A model generated the notes under the pieces. It ran no database searches and was not told the origin of the DNA. It saw only the letters and a list, made by a program, of their open reading frames with translations. Positions 50,433 through 62,494 of a stretch of DNA of 64,000 nucleotides are shown here, in pieces (within the stretch, counting starts at the first letter, position 1; the number at the start of each line of letters is the position of its first letter). The position numbers and the translations under genes are program-made. Source of the stretch: Thamnaconus septentrionalis (taxonomy: Eukaryota > Chordata > Actinopteri > Tetraodontiformes > Monacanthidae); NCBI GenBank assembly GCA_009823395.1, contig CM020510.1:17962273-18026272 (forward strand). The letters are read 5' to 3'.

Positions 50433-53400
50433 GCCAGGGCGATACCAGCGCTTCCAAGATGGCTGCCGCCAGAGGCGGGTCCAACCAGGAGACCTGCCGC
50501 CGCTGCTGCTCTTTGCGGCAAAAAGCGCGGCGACGCGCTGCGACACGCCGCCGACTCCTGAACTCCAGCTCCTCTCCGAGCGAGCGCAACCCGCTGGTGA
50601 ATCTTTCCAACGGGTTCAACGCTCGCCGTTTAAAATATGAATGAATTAAAGGGGCGAGCCAGGCAGGGAGGGGCTGTGGCTGGTGAGGAGATATTGATCA
50701 GGGATATCTGGTGACACCCAGTGGTCGCAATTAAAGGTGTTGTTACTGCGGGATCTGTTTGTGGAGTTTCCAAACGGAGGCTGATCTTTGCCAGCGTCGA
50801 CGGCGGTGAGACCGATTGGCAGCTCGGCTCGAGGTCTTGAGGCGACTGAGGCGCTCGTCAAGGCGACGGGTGAAACTTTGAGAATCCAGTCCGTCGCTGT
50901 GCCGATGGATGATATTGCTTTGCCGCTATTCAACACATCAACACCACAATAGACAAAGAACAAGTTTCTGTTCATTTTGAAATGTGACCGAGCTTTCTGT
51001 GGCAGTGCAAAGTTTGGATGCCGAGTATGACACGTGAGGTAGCATCCGGGCTGCAAAAAGTGCCTCTCTTCCCGATTTCTTCCCTTTTCCTTACATTTGT
51101 AAAATATTTCTGGTTACTGAATTCATTTTGATAGCCAGGACCTTTGTTGTGATCTGGTCCCTTCAGCTTCCTCCCAATGCTTTTCAAACTGTCGCCAAGG
51201 TCTGGCACTCTCACTATGTGTAGACTTTGCTATTTCAGCCGCTGATTGAAAATGTTGCCGTCACACTTTCAAACTGTGGCAGCGACAAAATAACTGCTGT
51301 CATTCACTCACGCTGCCTTCAACCAACAAGCCTGGGTTCAACTCCGCTCAATCACTTTGAGCTGGCCTCAACGAGTTGACAAACTAAACATGTTGGGTTA
51401 ATATTCAGTACCCAAAGTGTCCAAAGACAAGGGTCTGAACTCAATACTGCATCATAATCCTGTTTAGTGTTGTCGTACTCGAGAAAAGTCTCCAGATCAC
51501 TTTTTCAAGGTCTCGTCCTCAACACTCTTGTCATTATTATTACACACCCTTCTAGCAACCAATAAATTGCATCTATTGTAAAAACATGGCACAATGTGTA
51601 TTTTTTCCATCTCTTCATGAGCTGAGTGACCTCTCTGGCATGCACCAATACAATGTTTTTTGGTGGTGTTTCTTTTGAAGACTCTTTTTGGTCTCGGCCT
51701 TGACTTGGTCTCAATAACCCCACTCGGAGGAGCATCTTGGTGTCGGTTAAGGCAGCATCACTAAATTCTGTTGCCATGGTCTGATGTAGCCGTTTTTGTA
51801 AGGACACAAACAAGCTTCCATAAAGTCAACTTATTAACAGTCTGATTCAAAAACATAAAGTTCATGTCCTTAATTCATTCACTGAGTTTTAAAAGTTTAA
51901 CAATTATACTCAAAACAATCTCAAAAGAGCAGTGCACATGTACAACATATAAAGAGTGATGAGGATAAATAAGGGGCAAACAGAAAAAGACAACTGTTTA
52001 CACCCAAATCTGAACAGTTCTGGTCGGTTGCATGACCGCAAGTCAACGGTACAGAGAGAGTGACAGGTGCAAAAAGGGCACAGCAAAAAAAAAAAAAAAA
52101 AAACAGCCTTTCATCGCTTAGCGTGCTTGCTTTATCATTTATGTGCCTACAATTTTCTTACTTTTTTACTTTCCTCGCTTACAATTTCAATGCAATCAAT
52201 ACAGCTCAAGCCAAGCTATTCAGCTTTTACAACTACTAAAGTGAGTAGTAATTCAAATGTTGCGAGAGAAAAAAAAGTGCTCATTTAAATTCTAAATTTA
52301 ATTCCTTGGCGAAAAAGGAAGTAATGACCATTGCACATATGGGTAGCACTATTTTTTTTTTTTTTCAAAAAAAACCAAAAAACAGTGTTTCTGCCTGATT
52401 GAAGAAATTAGACATTTTCTTAATAATAGTGTTCTCCATTTTTGTGTTCATCTGATTTTTTATGTTTAACTTCTTGTTTTTTTCCACACAGTACATTTAG
52501 TTGTAAGTAAATATAGTTTTAAGTGGTAGTATTATTTTTTACCTTTTATGCTTTGCAGTTAGTGCTTTGCAATGTAGTGATGATACAGTATTATTGGGGC
52601 GTCAACACCCCGACTGTAAAAATATTTAGCCTTCGCCATCCATGCAGTTAAAACACACTTCACATCGACTCTCCTCCTGTTTGTTTACCACAGTCACCCG
52701 GATACAGACTGTCTCAGCAGTTAGCAGCCTTCGGTGCTTGTGGGAACAGTAACTGATCAGCCCTCTCACACCTGTCCAACACTGTGTGTACGTTTGTTTC
52801 TGTGGATGTGTGTGTGATGTTATCAGCTCCAGTGAACTGTGTGATAAATGGTTTCTCATGCTTACCTCACCTGGAGCCCTCATGGAAGGCAGCTGACCCA
52901 AGTCCCTCAGGGCTCCAACTTGTAAAACTGCCTTCTTTTGCCGCTTTGCCGTGGGCTGTGTTCAGTTTTACGACTCCGTTATTTTTCTCATGAAATTCAG
53001 GATACTGGTTGGAGAGAGAAGAAAAGCAAGTGAACGAAAATAATTGAAATAGTTCAACAAACGCACTAGAAAGAAAGTCTGAAAATACCACTTGACAATA
53101 AATAACCCACATCTTTGAGCACAGAATGAGAAAGTCAAAAAAATATATATCAAGGTTGGCCTTGTGGGAGGCAATCAAAGAGTGAGCTCTTGTCCAAAAA
53201 TAAGGGTGGTGATTTAAACACTGGAATCTGAATACACAGAAACATCCATCTATCAAATTGCTACCCTCACTTCTCCGCGTCAGGGTTACATCCTGTGCAA
53301 GTCAGATCAACAGTGAATTAGAAGATATTACTAAAGATAAATTAAAATCAGGCTTGAATCATGCTAAATAGAGTTTAGCCAAATAAATAAGAGTACAGGG

Positions 53401-53959
53401 TTAGGGAATAGGCATTCACCATAGGCAACCATGTCATTGGATTCCTATGTAACCTGCGCTTGAAATGGGAGCATAAACTATTTTTTCACTTACACGGGCA
53501 ATCATATTAAATCGAATCATTACTGACTCCTGACTATGTTTGTTTCTTTGACCCACCACAAACTGACAAAAACGTTTTGTGACGTATTACGTCATTTTGT
53601 TTTGGCTTTTTTGCTAGGTATGTGAGTGGTGCGTTCACGTGATTATTCAACATGAACTTTTAAATACTGCTGCTGTCTTCCACATACGTCCATACGTGTC
53701 AGGGCTCGTATGATTTACTCGACGGCGTCTCTTACTACGGAGTTATCGCGGTGAGAACATCCTGGGCTTTTGGCGCCACCTTGCGGTTAGCTGTTGCAAA
53801 GCGCAATACCCTTTTAAATCGACCCCCACTGTCTGAGAGCTCTATATTAAACCAGACGTGTTTAAATCGGACTTAAGAATAAGGATAATAGATGAGTGAT
53901 GATGTTGTCTTTCATCCCCTCTTACGTCCAATTCCGAACTTCTTGTGGCTGAAGTTAAA

Positions 53960-54123
53960 CACCACATGCAGTACAGAACCTACTTTTATGGGCAAATTCA
54001 AATATTAATTCAAAACAAAATCAAATTGCTTTCTGCAAATTCCACCAGATTCTTGTTCTACATGTCCTCAACTACCTCCGTGGTGATTTTCAACTTGTTT
54101 CACTGTACCATTTTCTGGATAAT

Positions 54124-54190
<67 letters not shown>

Positions 54191-54640
54191 TTGTCCATAT
54201 TCCAGGACATCCAGTCTTCCCAGCAGCAGCCCAAATCAACCACTCATTTACCCCTTCTTTGCAAATCTTATCAGTTCATCATCCTCCCGCCTACCAGGTA
54301 CATCCTAAACTGCTTGTTGACTAACTGTGTAACTTCAGCATTAGATTATCAGAAAATGCTACAGTGAAACTAGTTGAAAATCACCACAGAGGTAGTTGCA
54401 GACACGTAGAACAAGAATCTGGTGGAGTTTGCACAAAACGATTTGATTTTGTGTTTTAAATAATATTTGAATTTGCCCATGAAAGCAGGTTTTGTACTGT
54501 ATGCGGTGTGTAACTTCAGCATCAGATTATCAGAAAATACTACAGAGAATCAAGTTGAAAATCACCTCAGAGGTAGTTGAGGACATGTAGAACAATAATC
54601 TGGTAGAATTTGCAGAAAACACGTTGATTTAGTTTTGGTT
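53960..54640. repeat. Fold-back plus tandem repeat complex
   Basis: A segment at about 53,966-54,102 reappears as its reverse complement at about 54,371-54,500 (for example TCTGGTGGA and GTTGAAAATCACCAC). The right-hand segment is itself duplicated in direct orientation with a 181-bp offset (AACTTCAGCATTAGATTATC at 54,331; AACTTCAGCATCAGATTATC at 54,512), the second copy running to about 54,635. A (GT)n array sits between the inverted arms at 54,126-54,189. There is no coding content and no recognised TE family. Confidence 0.75.
54126..54189 (+). repeat. (GT)n microsatellite, about 32 units
   Basis: Uninterrupted GT lying between the arms of the fold-back repeat. Confidence 0.97.
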
Positions 54641-55479
54641 TTTTTTAAATAATAATTATAAAACAAAAACTGCTCGTACGCTTTACCGTAAGAGGTGTTT
54701 TAAACGCGCACTCAATTTTAAAGTGTAGATCGTGCGACTGAGCCTTTCCGAAGTATAACTGGCGTGACCGCAGTACTGGACGGGCAGTACTGGTATAAAA
54801 CCACACGACCAATCAAATCAATTATCTATACCCAACTCCTGTGGAACGTGGACATTAAAATGACATTATTAAAACAAAGCACCAAGGCCTCTTTCAGTTC
54901 GGTTGTTGAGTAACTTGTTACTGGCTAAACTGTTAACCAGGGATTAAGACTGTTTTAGTTTAAATAAATAATGTCTCGTGCGTCAAGTCTTTTACTTTTC
55001 AAGCGTACCCCTTTAACATGGTGATATTAAAGACACTGTTCATAACGTGTGACAATTTCATCGGAACTGAGATATGTTTCATATTTCAGTTAATCGCTTT
55101 GCCGCCAAAATTTAATGTTTGAGGGAACGCCATGACGGCGTTTTGCTAGTTGACCCCAACACGTAATTTTACCGACACGTTCAAAAGGTATATTACAATA
55201 TGCGAGTGGCGTAGTAAAGTTTTGTTGTTTCTGTTTTCTTGCGTGTGCAAACATTTCTTCTCGGTTTCCAAAAAGTCATACACACCTGCCACCCAGAGAC
55301 ACACGGCTGAAGATGAGATGAACAAAAGGAAGAGAGAAGAATCAGGAAGCACAAATACCTGAAGGGGCGTGGCCTTGATACTATTGGAGCCGGCGTGGTT
55401 CTACTCTTCCTGGTTCGCCGGATGTTCATCAGGGGATTAATGTTATTATTGATTGAATAGTGTGGTATCCATACTATGA

Positions 55480-55490
55480 TGATGATGATG

Positions 55491-55572
<82 letters not shown>
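55480..55572 (+). repeat. (TGA)n then (TAA)n array
   Basis: A few TGA units followed by about 27 TAA units, immediately past the polyadenylation signal of the small FXYD gene (read as ATT repeats in the transcript direction). Confidence 0.97.
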
Positions 55573-55573
<1 letters not shown>

Positions 55574-55579
55574 TTTATT
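55574..55579 (-). other. Polyadenylation signal of the small FXYD gene
   Basis: AATAAA on the minus strand, 195 bases after the TGA, directly followed in the transcript direction by a long (ATT)n array (the + strand TAA repeat). It is the first canonical hexamer after the stop. Confidence 0.5.
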
Positions 55580-55773
55580 GTGGCTACCACAACAATGGTA
55601 TGTTTTCTGGTAGATTGGCAGTAGTGGTTCAGAGAAAAGGGAAATCAAGCAAAAACAGGGAAATTACATTGAGCTACACACTTTAATTAATACAAAAGCT
55701 TTCAGTTTGTACACACACAACAGAAGACACCGTCAAAACACATCCTGGTGGTTCCCGGCTGGTTCCGCCCGGT

Positions 55774-55932
55774 TCAGTCTTTGGCAACAACTGGTCTTGG
55801 CTGGGGAGAATTCAGACAGCGAGTCAACAGTCGTCATTTATGTGGGTAATAAAACTATTTTTATTTATTATCATTAACCTCTTTCAACTTTGTAATGTGC
55901 TCTATGATAATTTTTCATTTTAAAATTTGTAT

Positions 55933-55963
<31 letters not shown>

Positions 55964-56293
55964 TTTTGTTTGTTTGTTTGTTTGTTTGTTTGTTTTGGAG
56001 TATTTTGCTCTATCTGTTTCCCTGACCAGCAGAGGTCCCTAAATAACCACGTCTCGTTTCAGGTTTTCGTTCGCTGCCCACCTTAGACTTGCCGCAGCTG
56101 GTGATCTTGTTGCCTAAGAGACAAAAAAAAGGGCAATTTCACATTCACAGTTTCATTTCTGAGGATTTTATGTTTAAAGCAGCTGAACGAGCTTCCCACG
56201 AGAAAACGCGTCGTTTTCTACAAAGTTTATCCAGCTGTTGTTTTCACATCCTGTATCAGAAATAACACCTGTCTTTTGCTAAACACACATACA

Positions 56294-56330
<37 letters not shown>

Positions 56331-57120
56331 AAAAGAGAGAGTGAGATTGTTTTCACTTACCAGCCAACAGAATGACCGAGAGGAACACAATGATTCCAGC
56401 GAAGACCAAACCACCAATGCGAAGTGTCTGATAGTCTGAAAAGTTACACGGAGTCACCCTTCAACATTCATTTCTTTGGGGGTAAACAATCATTTCTTCC
56501 ACATTGTTTTTCCTGCACTGTCCTCTGAACCTTCATTAAATCCGACCAGCAGAGTTGTAACTCACTGTTTTTCAACAGTCTCTCCAATGACTTACCGTAC
56601 GTGAAGTCTGCGTCAGGGTCCATTTCTGCTCCTGGAGGCACAAAGCACACAGATATGGAGGTCTAAGACAGGATTTTTACTTTGCAGGAATGTTGTGGAA
56701 ATGCGAATTTTGTGGTCAGTGTTTTGAAGACATCAGAAATCCCGAACCAGCAGTTACGTGCCTCAAGCAAAAAAGAAGAGTGAGTCACTTCGTCAAAATA
56801 AAAGTAACATCGTTGAAAACTTTTTCTTTTTTTTTTACTTTTTGCTCTTGGATTCACATCCTATAGTGATTTATGATCAAGAACAATACATAAAGCCATG
56901 CAGGCCTGTGGTCCCGATGGTGGGAATGCGACATTGCTTGCCCACCAGCGCCATGAACAGAGTGGTTTCTAACATTAGCAGGTCAGATTTTCTGCCACAC
57001 ACTCATGACCCTGAATCAGAGATCCACCATGGCTCTGACCTTGACAAAAAAAAAATAGAACCAGTCGAATATCACCGTTAGGATGACAGAGAGGTCTGTT
57101 TTCTTACCTTTAGCAGACAT
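55774..57120 (-). CDS. Small FXYD-family Na,K-ATPase regulator, at the FXYD2 position
   Basis: FXYD proteins are single-pass accessory subunits that adjust the ion affinity and turnover of Na,K-ATPase. Five coding exons splice cleanly: 57120-57108 (MSAK+1), 56631-56596, 56435-56361, 56113-56082 and 55800-55774 (stop TGA). All borders are AG/GT and phases agree, giving 60 residues. The signature reads FTYDYQTLRIGG, with the FxYD motif split between exons 2 and 3, followed by a transmembrane segment LVFAGIIVFLSVILLAG. There is no signal peptide, as in FXYD2 and FXYD7. The segment after the membrane is unusual: GNKITSCGKSK then PRPVVAKD replaces the usual LSRRCxC stretch, so the conserved post-membrane Ser/Arg/Cys cluster is absent. 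A minus-strand AATAAA lies at 55579-55574. Position between DSCAML1 and FXYD6 suggests fxyd2, but the sequence is divergent, so I give no symbol. A fish-specific FXYD paralogue is the main alternative. Confidence 0.85.
55930..55995 (+). repeat. (TTTA)n joined to (TTTG)n
   Basis: About nine TTTA units pass directly into about seven TTTG units. The array is in the last intron of the small FXYD gene. Confidence 0.97.
56297..56342 (+). repeat. (GA)n microsatellite
   Basis: GA run with a few A-rich interruptions, about 20 bases from the donor of the transmembrane exon of the small FXYD gene (read as CT repeats in its intron). Confidence 0.9.
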
Positions 57121-57130
57121 GATGACTCCT

Positions 57131-58297
57131 CTGTGTGTGTGTGTGCACGCGCCTGGTCAACCAAACTGTTGGTACACAGGACAAACAGTTAACAAAAGGG
57201 TGGTGATTAGCGGCGCCAGCAGCTGGCGTTACAGCAGCTCTGCTAGGAACGTCTCGTTAGCTCTGGCAACACAATAAAAAGTGTCCGTTGCAGGGCAACC
57301 GGTGCCTATGTTTCGACATGTCCTCTTCATTTTAATTAGGCCGCCGACATGGAGGCTCATTTAAATCAGCTTATTTGCTTTAGATTAGACGGCACTGACA
57401 AGCCCCCCCGCCCCCCGAAACTCCAGCCTTCCCGACAAATTGGGAGCAAAGCAAATATCTTGAACTTCCCCGAGGTCATCAGCCATATTGAGTTTCTTTT
57501 CCCAAAAGTCTTTTGCTTCTGCTTCCTTTACACAAACGCACACACACGCTTTTCAAGTTTGTCCTCCTTCTTCCTAAAGATCAATACGTAGGGCAGAAAA
57601 CCAGAGTACAAAAGTCCCTCGGCGTCTGGTTTTTGTTCAAGCAAGAAATTAAAATTAAAATTATATGTGTGTTGTTGGCGTGCATGTGTACGTGTGTGTG
57701 TGTGTGTATGCCCCTTACCATTCACCACCAAGGGCATATCCAAGAGTTACTTATTACTAAATTACAGCTCCTGTATTCATTAACCTTGAACCTTGCACAA
57801 TGTGAGCCAGGTAATATATGAGGGTGAAGAAAGAGTAGCTGTACTGATGAGTGCCCTGATAACACTCGACTGAGACACACTGATTCTGGCTGGGAATTTA
57901 AAAAGAAAACACATTACCCTTGAAGTACAGCAGTTTATCACTACTGCTAGTTGTCTTGGGAGTGCAGGGAACTAAGAAGAGCCCTGAAAACACTTTGCTG
58001 TCTGTCCTCAAAACCCACTTTTGTGACACCCACGAGTTGAGTGTGAATCCCGGTTATATTCTCGCCTCATTCACGAAAAAAAAAAAAGAAATTCACCAGA
58101 AAAAGTGCTATTCATTTTTCGCAAGAAGTAATTTTATGAAATGTACAACTAAACACTTCCACATTTCTAAGAGACATGTACGATATAGTCCTAATAGTTT
58201 GACTTGTTATTTTGGGTACAATTCCAGGCCTCTAAAATGCACAGAACTGATTGATTCTAATGGTTTGTTTCTTTTTGGCAAAAGCGAACAAAGACTC
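57131..58297 (-). other. Intron between the 5' UTR exon and ATG exon of the small FXYD gene
   Basis: The interval is bounded by donor GT at 58299-58298 and acceptor CACACACAG at 57133-57131. It contains a short (TG)n at 57,697-57,709 and no ORF of note. Confidence 0.45.
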
Positions 58298-58299
58298 AC

Positions 58300-58375
58300 C
58301 TGAGCTGCTGAAGGCTCCGTATCGCCTCTGTCCAGGTTTGTGTGTGTGAGGCTTCCGTGCAGAGGGACGCTGCTA
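58300..58375 (-). other. Probable noncoding first exon of the small FXYD gene
   Basis: The minus strand shows a perfect donor CAG|GTGAGT (GT at 58299-58298) preceded by a short GC-balanced segment (GCCTTCAGCAGCTCAG). The ATG-bearing exon has its own acceptor (CACACAG at 57133-57131, exon starting 57130) ten bases upstream of the ATG, so a 5' UTR exon must exist. This is the best candidate, about 1.17 kb upstream. The right-hand boundary (transcription start) is a guess. Upstream sequence on this strand contains a GGGGCGTG GC-box-like motif near 58,440-58,447. Confidence 0.5.
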
Positions 58376-58666
58376 ACCAAACTCCCTCCCACAGTTCCAC
58401 CCCCGGACCCCCCCGCCTTGCTACCAAACCCCCCCTTGACACGCCCCAAAAGCCATGTTTCATGCCAGCTGCTCAGTTACATATTCACAATCTTAAGCAG
58501 TGGAGTTTGTTCCCGACGCAGTTAAAGACGGTCTATCAGCCAACCTTTGGAGTCACGGAGCAATAATCACCGGCGGCGATTTCAGAGCCTTGACAACCTT
58601 GACTGGACTGGAGGACAGAAATATTAAAAACACAACGGATGTAAAGATACTTGAAGTCAGACGGAC

Positions 58667-59669
58667 TTTATTGTTTGTTTATGGCAAAAGCACAGCAGGT
58701 TGCTACACAACAAGGCCTCATGCATAGAATGAACATGGTGTGTCAGTATAGAAGGAACACTGGTAAACCGGAAACAGGAAACTCACAGCCAGTAGTGTTT
58801 TTTCACCCCCCTCCCACCCCAGTCTTTTCTTGCACTTTAACATAACTTACATAAGGCTACAATCACTTTAGTACTGCACATTAACAATGTCAAAAAAAAT
58901 AACCTGTGACTTCTGGCCTTTAAAAGCCTGACAGCTAAACCTGATCGACAAAACAGACACACGGTTCAGAACACGAGCTGGACAGTTTTTCCCGAGCACT
59001 TGTGAGAATGTGTGTTGGAACTAAATGATAGTCGGCCGCGGACGAGATAATCCCGGCGGAGCCAGCGACGGTGACGCCGAGGAGGAGGCAGTGAGACAGC
59101 TTGATGCGCGAGCTCCCACCACAGCTACAGAGGCAGCAGTCAGCCAGAGCCTCCCGCTGTGGAGGAGCTCGTGCTGGTCCCTGCAAGTCATTCCGATGCC
59201 CTGTGGCACAGCTGTGGAGTCGTTGAGATTGTCTTATGTAAGGCTTTTGTCACTCAATCACACGGCACAGAAAACAGAAGAACGCAACACAAACCTGACC
59301 TGAATGCAGACATAAAGGATATTTAACAATATATATATATACATATATATATATAAATATGCCTATTGTATATGTATTTATAAACGTTTACAGTACTCGT
59401 GAATATATGTCTAGTTCAAATGTGACAAAGGTTGTTTTTTTTTGTGTGTGTTTATTTATTTATTTTTTGCCGGACAGCTGACTGACAAAATAAACATCAA
59501 CAACAGAGTCTAGAACCTAAAAGGCAATAAATAGGAGTACAAAACATCGGACAGTAACACAACATTAAAACCTTGTCCTGGGCTTTTTCAGAGACAATCG
59601 TACGTCGCAAAGTGCTACACTCATGAGGAACCATAGTGAGATAAAGAGAGACAGGGAGAGAGAGAGAGC

Positions 59670-59705
<36 letters not shown>

Positions 59706-59940
59706 CAGAAAGGCACAGGAACCGACGAGAGCACTGAAGGACTGGCACGGGGTAGAACAGGCTAAAGGTTGGTCTTCAGGGCGCACAAGAATTCTGTACA
59801 AGTTACACATCGAAACGCACCCCCCCCCCCCCAGCCGTACAAGCCATTACTGTTGCAATCAACGCTGATGTAGAAGGTCAGTGTCACACACACGCACACA
59901 CAGGGCGGGTCGCCCCTGCCGAGCCTCCGGCGGAGCTGCT
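58667..59940 (-). other. fxyd6: fxyd6 3' UTR with polyadenylation signals
   Basis: Downstream of the TGA the minus strand runs about 1.27 kb to a clear AATAAAG hexamer (TTTATT at 58667-58672 on the + strand). A second AATAAA-containing stretch at about 59,450-59,466 could give a shorter transcript. The UTR includes an AT-rich (TA)n segment at 59,327-59,360 and a (GA)n tract at 59,645-59,702 ((CT)n in the transcript). There is no competing ORF. The 3' end is inferred from the signals only. Confidence 0.6.
59645..59702 (+). repeat. (GA)n microsatellite in the fxyd6 3' UTR
   Basis: GA-rich run, uninterrupted over its last 30 bases or so. Confidence 0.9.
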
Positions 59941-61482
59941 TCAGTTGTCTGCAGTCGTCTCCGCAGCCGCTGTCGCTGAGAGGGGAAAGATAAATCAGGG
60001 AAGCGTCTGGCACCACTCGAATGTTTCCCCCACAACTCTGCTCTCTGTGTGTTTTGACAGTTCAATCAAGGGCTGGTGAATACGTGCATTATGTTCCAAT
60101 TGTTCCGTTTTGATCCACTAGTTTGACTGTGACGATCACACTCGCTATCATCGCAATCATTGCAAACTCTGGAACGATTGGTTTTGGAAGAACTGTGCAT
60201 TTTTGGGTTAAACTTGCTGCTTATTATGGGATCAGGACACGTGTTTCCAGGAGTTATGTTGAAATTCCCCCACAATTTAAACATGACCTGAATGCAGGTT
60301 AAACAATGATTAGAAATGGAAGGATGATGAATCAGTAATAATACATCTTGACATTACACAGAAAATAGTTTCAATGGTTTCCAAAAACATTCCATCTTTC
60401 TGAATGCCATGGAATTACTCATTATTATTATAGTTATTATTATGATTATGACTGAGTAGTAGTATAGCTCAGGTTGAGGTAAACAACATTGTTTGGAGAC
60501 GAAATGCTTGGTTGCTGTGTTCTAGTTTAATTTTCAAACTGATCCCTAAAATCTGGATGCCCTCAGGCTAAGGGAGGGAGGGGAAGGTCTGGTTACAATA
60601 AATTACTTTCTGCTCAAGGTTTTGCCAGGTGGCTTTTGTGCTTTATTCATGCTCAGTGAGTGGAGCGGCTTGGAAAGTGGAAAAAGTCACTTATGAGACA
60701 CCTTTGGGAAAGTCAGACAAAACAAGTTCTATAATCTTTCTAGTTTTATATCTAACATTTTTTAATGATGGTGTATTGATATTATTACATTTTGTAATGT
60801 TTACAGAATCAAACTGTGCTTCTTAATCGATAATTTTAAATTTTAATTTTTGGGCAACTTCGCTTTTGCATTTTACTTTTGTTTTCTTGTTTTTTTTATG
60901 ATGCCTTGGCAGTTCTGTTCAAGAACGAGCAGTCTTGGAGAAAGAAATAAATGTGCAAATTTTGAATGCAATTTGTCCAGGGTGTAATTGCGCCTTCACC
61001 CAAAGACAGCTGGGATTGGCATCAGCAACCCCTGCGACTCCGAGAGCAGGAGAAGCATATTTTTGGAGCCAGATTCCAGAAATAAAAAGGCCTTCCTGCC
61101 AATGCATTCTCATTTTATTGTTTGTTAGAATGTTGGTGACTCGACAACGTTTTCCAGATGTGTCTGACAGTATTTGCATACATACAGCTTACCTGTGGAA
61201 ACAATGAGGTTCTCCTCCTGCTTCTCCTCATCTCCAGCGGACCTGAGGAGAGACACCGCAGGTTGTCACTACCAAATGAACTTGAGGGGGAAAAAAAGCT
61301 CTCACAGCCAAACGGTCTTTACCTTTGCTTCTTGTTAATACTGCAGCGGCATCTTCGACCTGGAAACATTAGAAGTCATTGGCTGCATAGACCAGAACTA
61401 TTTGATGTCCAGTCTGGTTTCCTTGATGTAATTTCACAGCTGAGCAATTGTGAGTTTAACAAAGTAACACGGAGACTCAGAC

Positions 61483-61513
<31 letters not shown>

Positions 61514-62257
61514 GGCGCGGTGGTGATCTTACTGAGAATGAGAAGGATGCCCAGTGTGAAGAGGACCACAGCGAGTGCCAGTCCACCAATCCTCAGGCTC
61601 TCGTAGTCTGGGGAAGAATTTCATTTCAATGCAGTGCAGGAATGAAAAATGCAGGAGTTAATGCTGTGTAAGGTGACAATGAGCTGAAGACTGAAGATGA
61701 TCCATGAAATCTCACCATAAACAAATGGGTTTTCTTCCTTCTTTTCGCCATCTTAAAAAGAAACCCAAACAAAAGAGGATAAGTGACATTTTACTGTTAC
61801 TTGAAGACAAAGTGATCACACCATATCGAGAGTGTTACAGTAGAAAACACCACCCAATCTCACGAGAGACAGACTGAAATTACAAAAACATTGTAATAAT
61901 ATATATACATGCATGGCATGTAACCAAACCAGTGATACTGCATGCATTTAAGGGATTGAATATTTCTGGAATTCGTGTTCCAGCTGAGAAAAACACATGC
62001 TGGGATGCATCGCCATCTCCCACTGTTACCAGACACTCCATTTCATTCTGCGAAAACATATTGTCAGCTGAGCGCAGTCCACACTTGCTGTGTGTACCAT
62101 TAGGACCAAATGGACTCAACGCCAGTGAACCCTGATTCGTGGCTGTTGGTACTGAGGTCGGAATTCCATTAGATATCACATTAAATGTACTCACCCTGTG
62201 CACTGGGGTCTGACACAGCTGGGAGACAGTGGAGAGAGGAAAAGAGTTAGAGAGACC

Positions 62258-62304
<47 letters not shown>

Positions 62305-62425
62305 GTCTGTCTGTCTGTCTATCTAGCAAGCTAGCAAGCTAGCTAGCTATCTGTGGGCAATGTGTGACAGTGTGAGCCTGTCATATGTGTCTCACATTTA
62401 ATTGCACACTTTGAGAGACCTCACA

Positions 62426-62494
<69 letters not shown>

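Larger units (their letters stand above)
46165..55573. other. Upstream flank of dscaml1 / intergenic region to the FXYD gene
   Basis: It begins with the GC-rich presumed 5' UTR and promoter of dscaml1 (about 46,165-46,850). CpG-rich stretches follow at about 48,230-48,870 and 49,300-50,620, including a G-rich quadruplex-prone run at 49,140-49,170 and (CA)n at 50,381-50,430. AT-rich unique sequence fills 50,650-53,900, then a complex fold-back/tandem repeat at 53,960-54,640. No protein-coding gene is supported. ORFs of 194 and 233 codons exist but look like chance ORFs in GC-rich DNA. Confidence 0.65.

Noticed and set aside
50459..50644. A 61-codon + strand ORF with a strong start context
   Set aside because: There is no homology or splice signal. 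The start overlaps a YY1-like promoter motif, which explains the sequence better.
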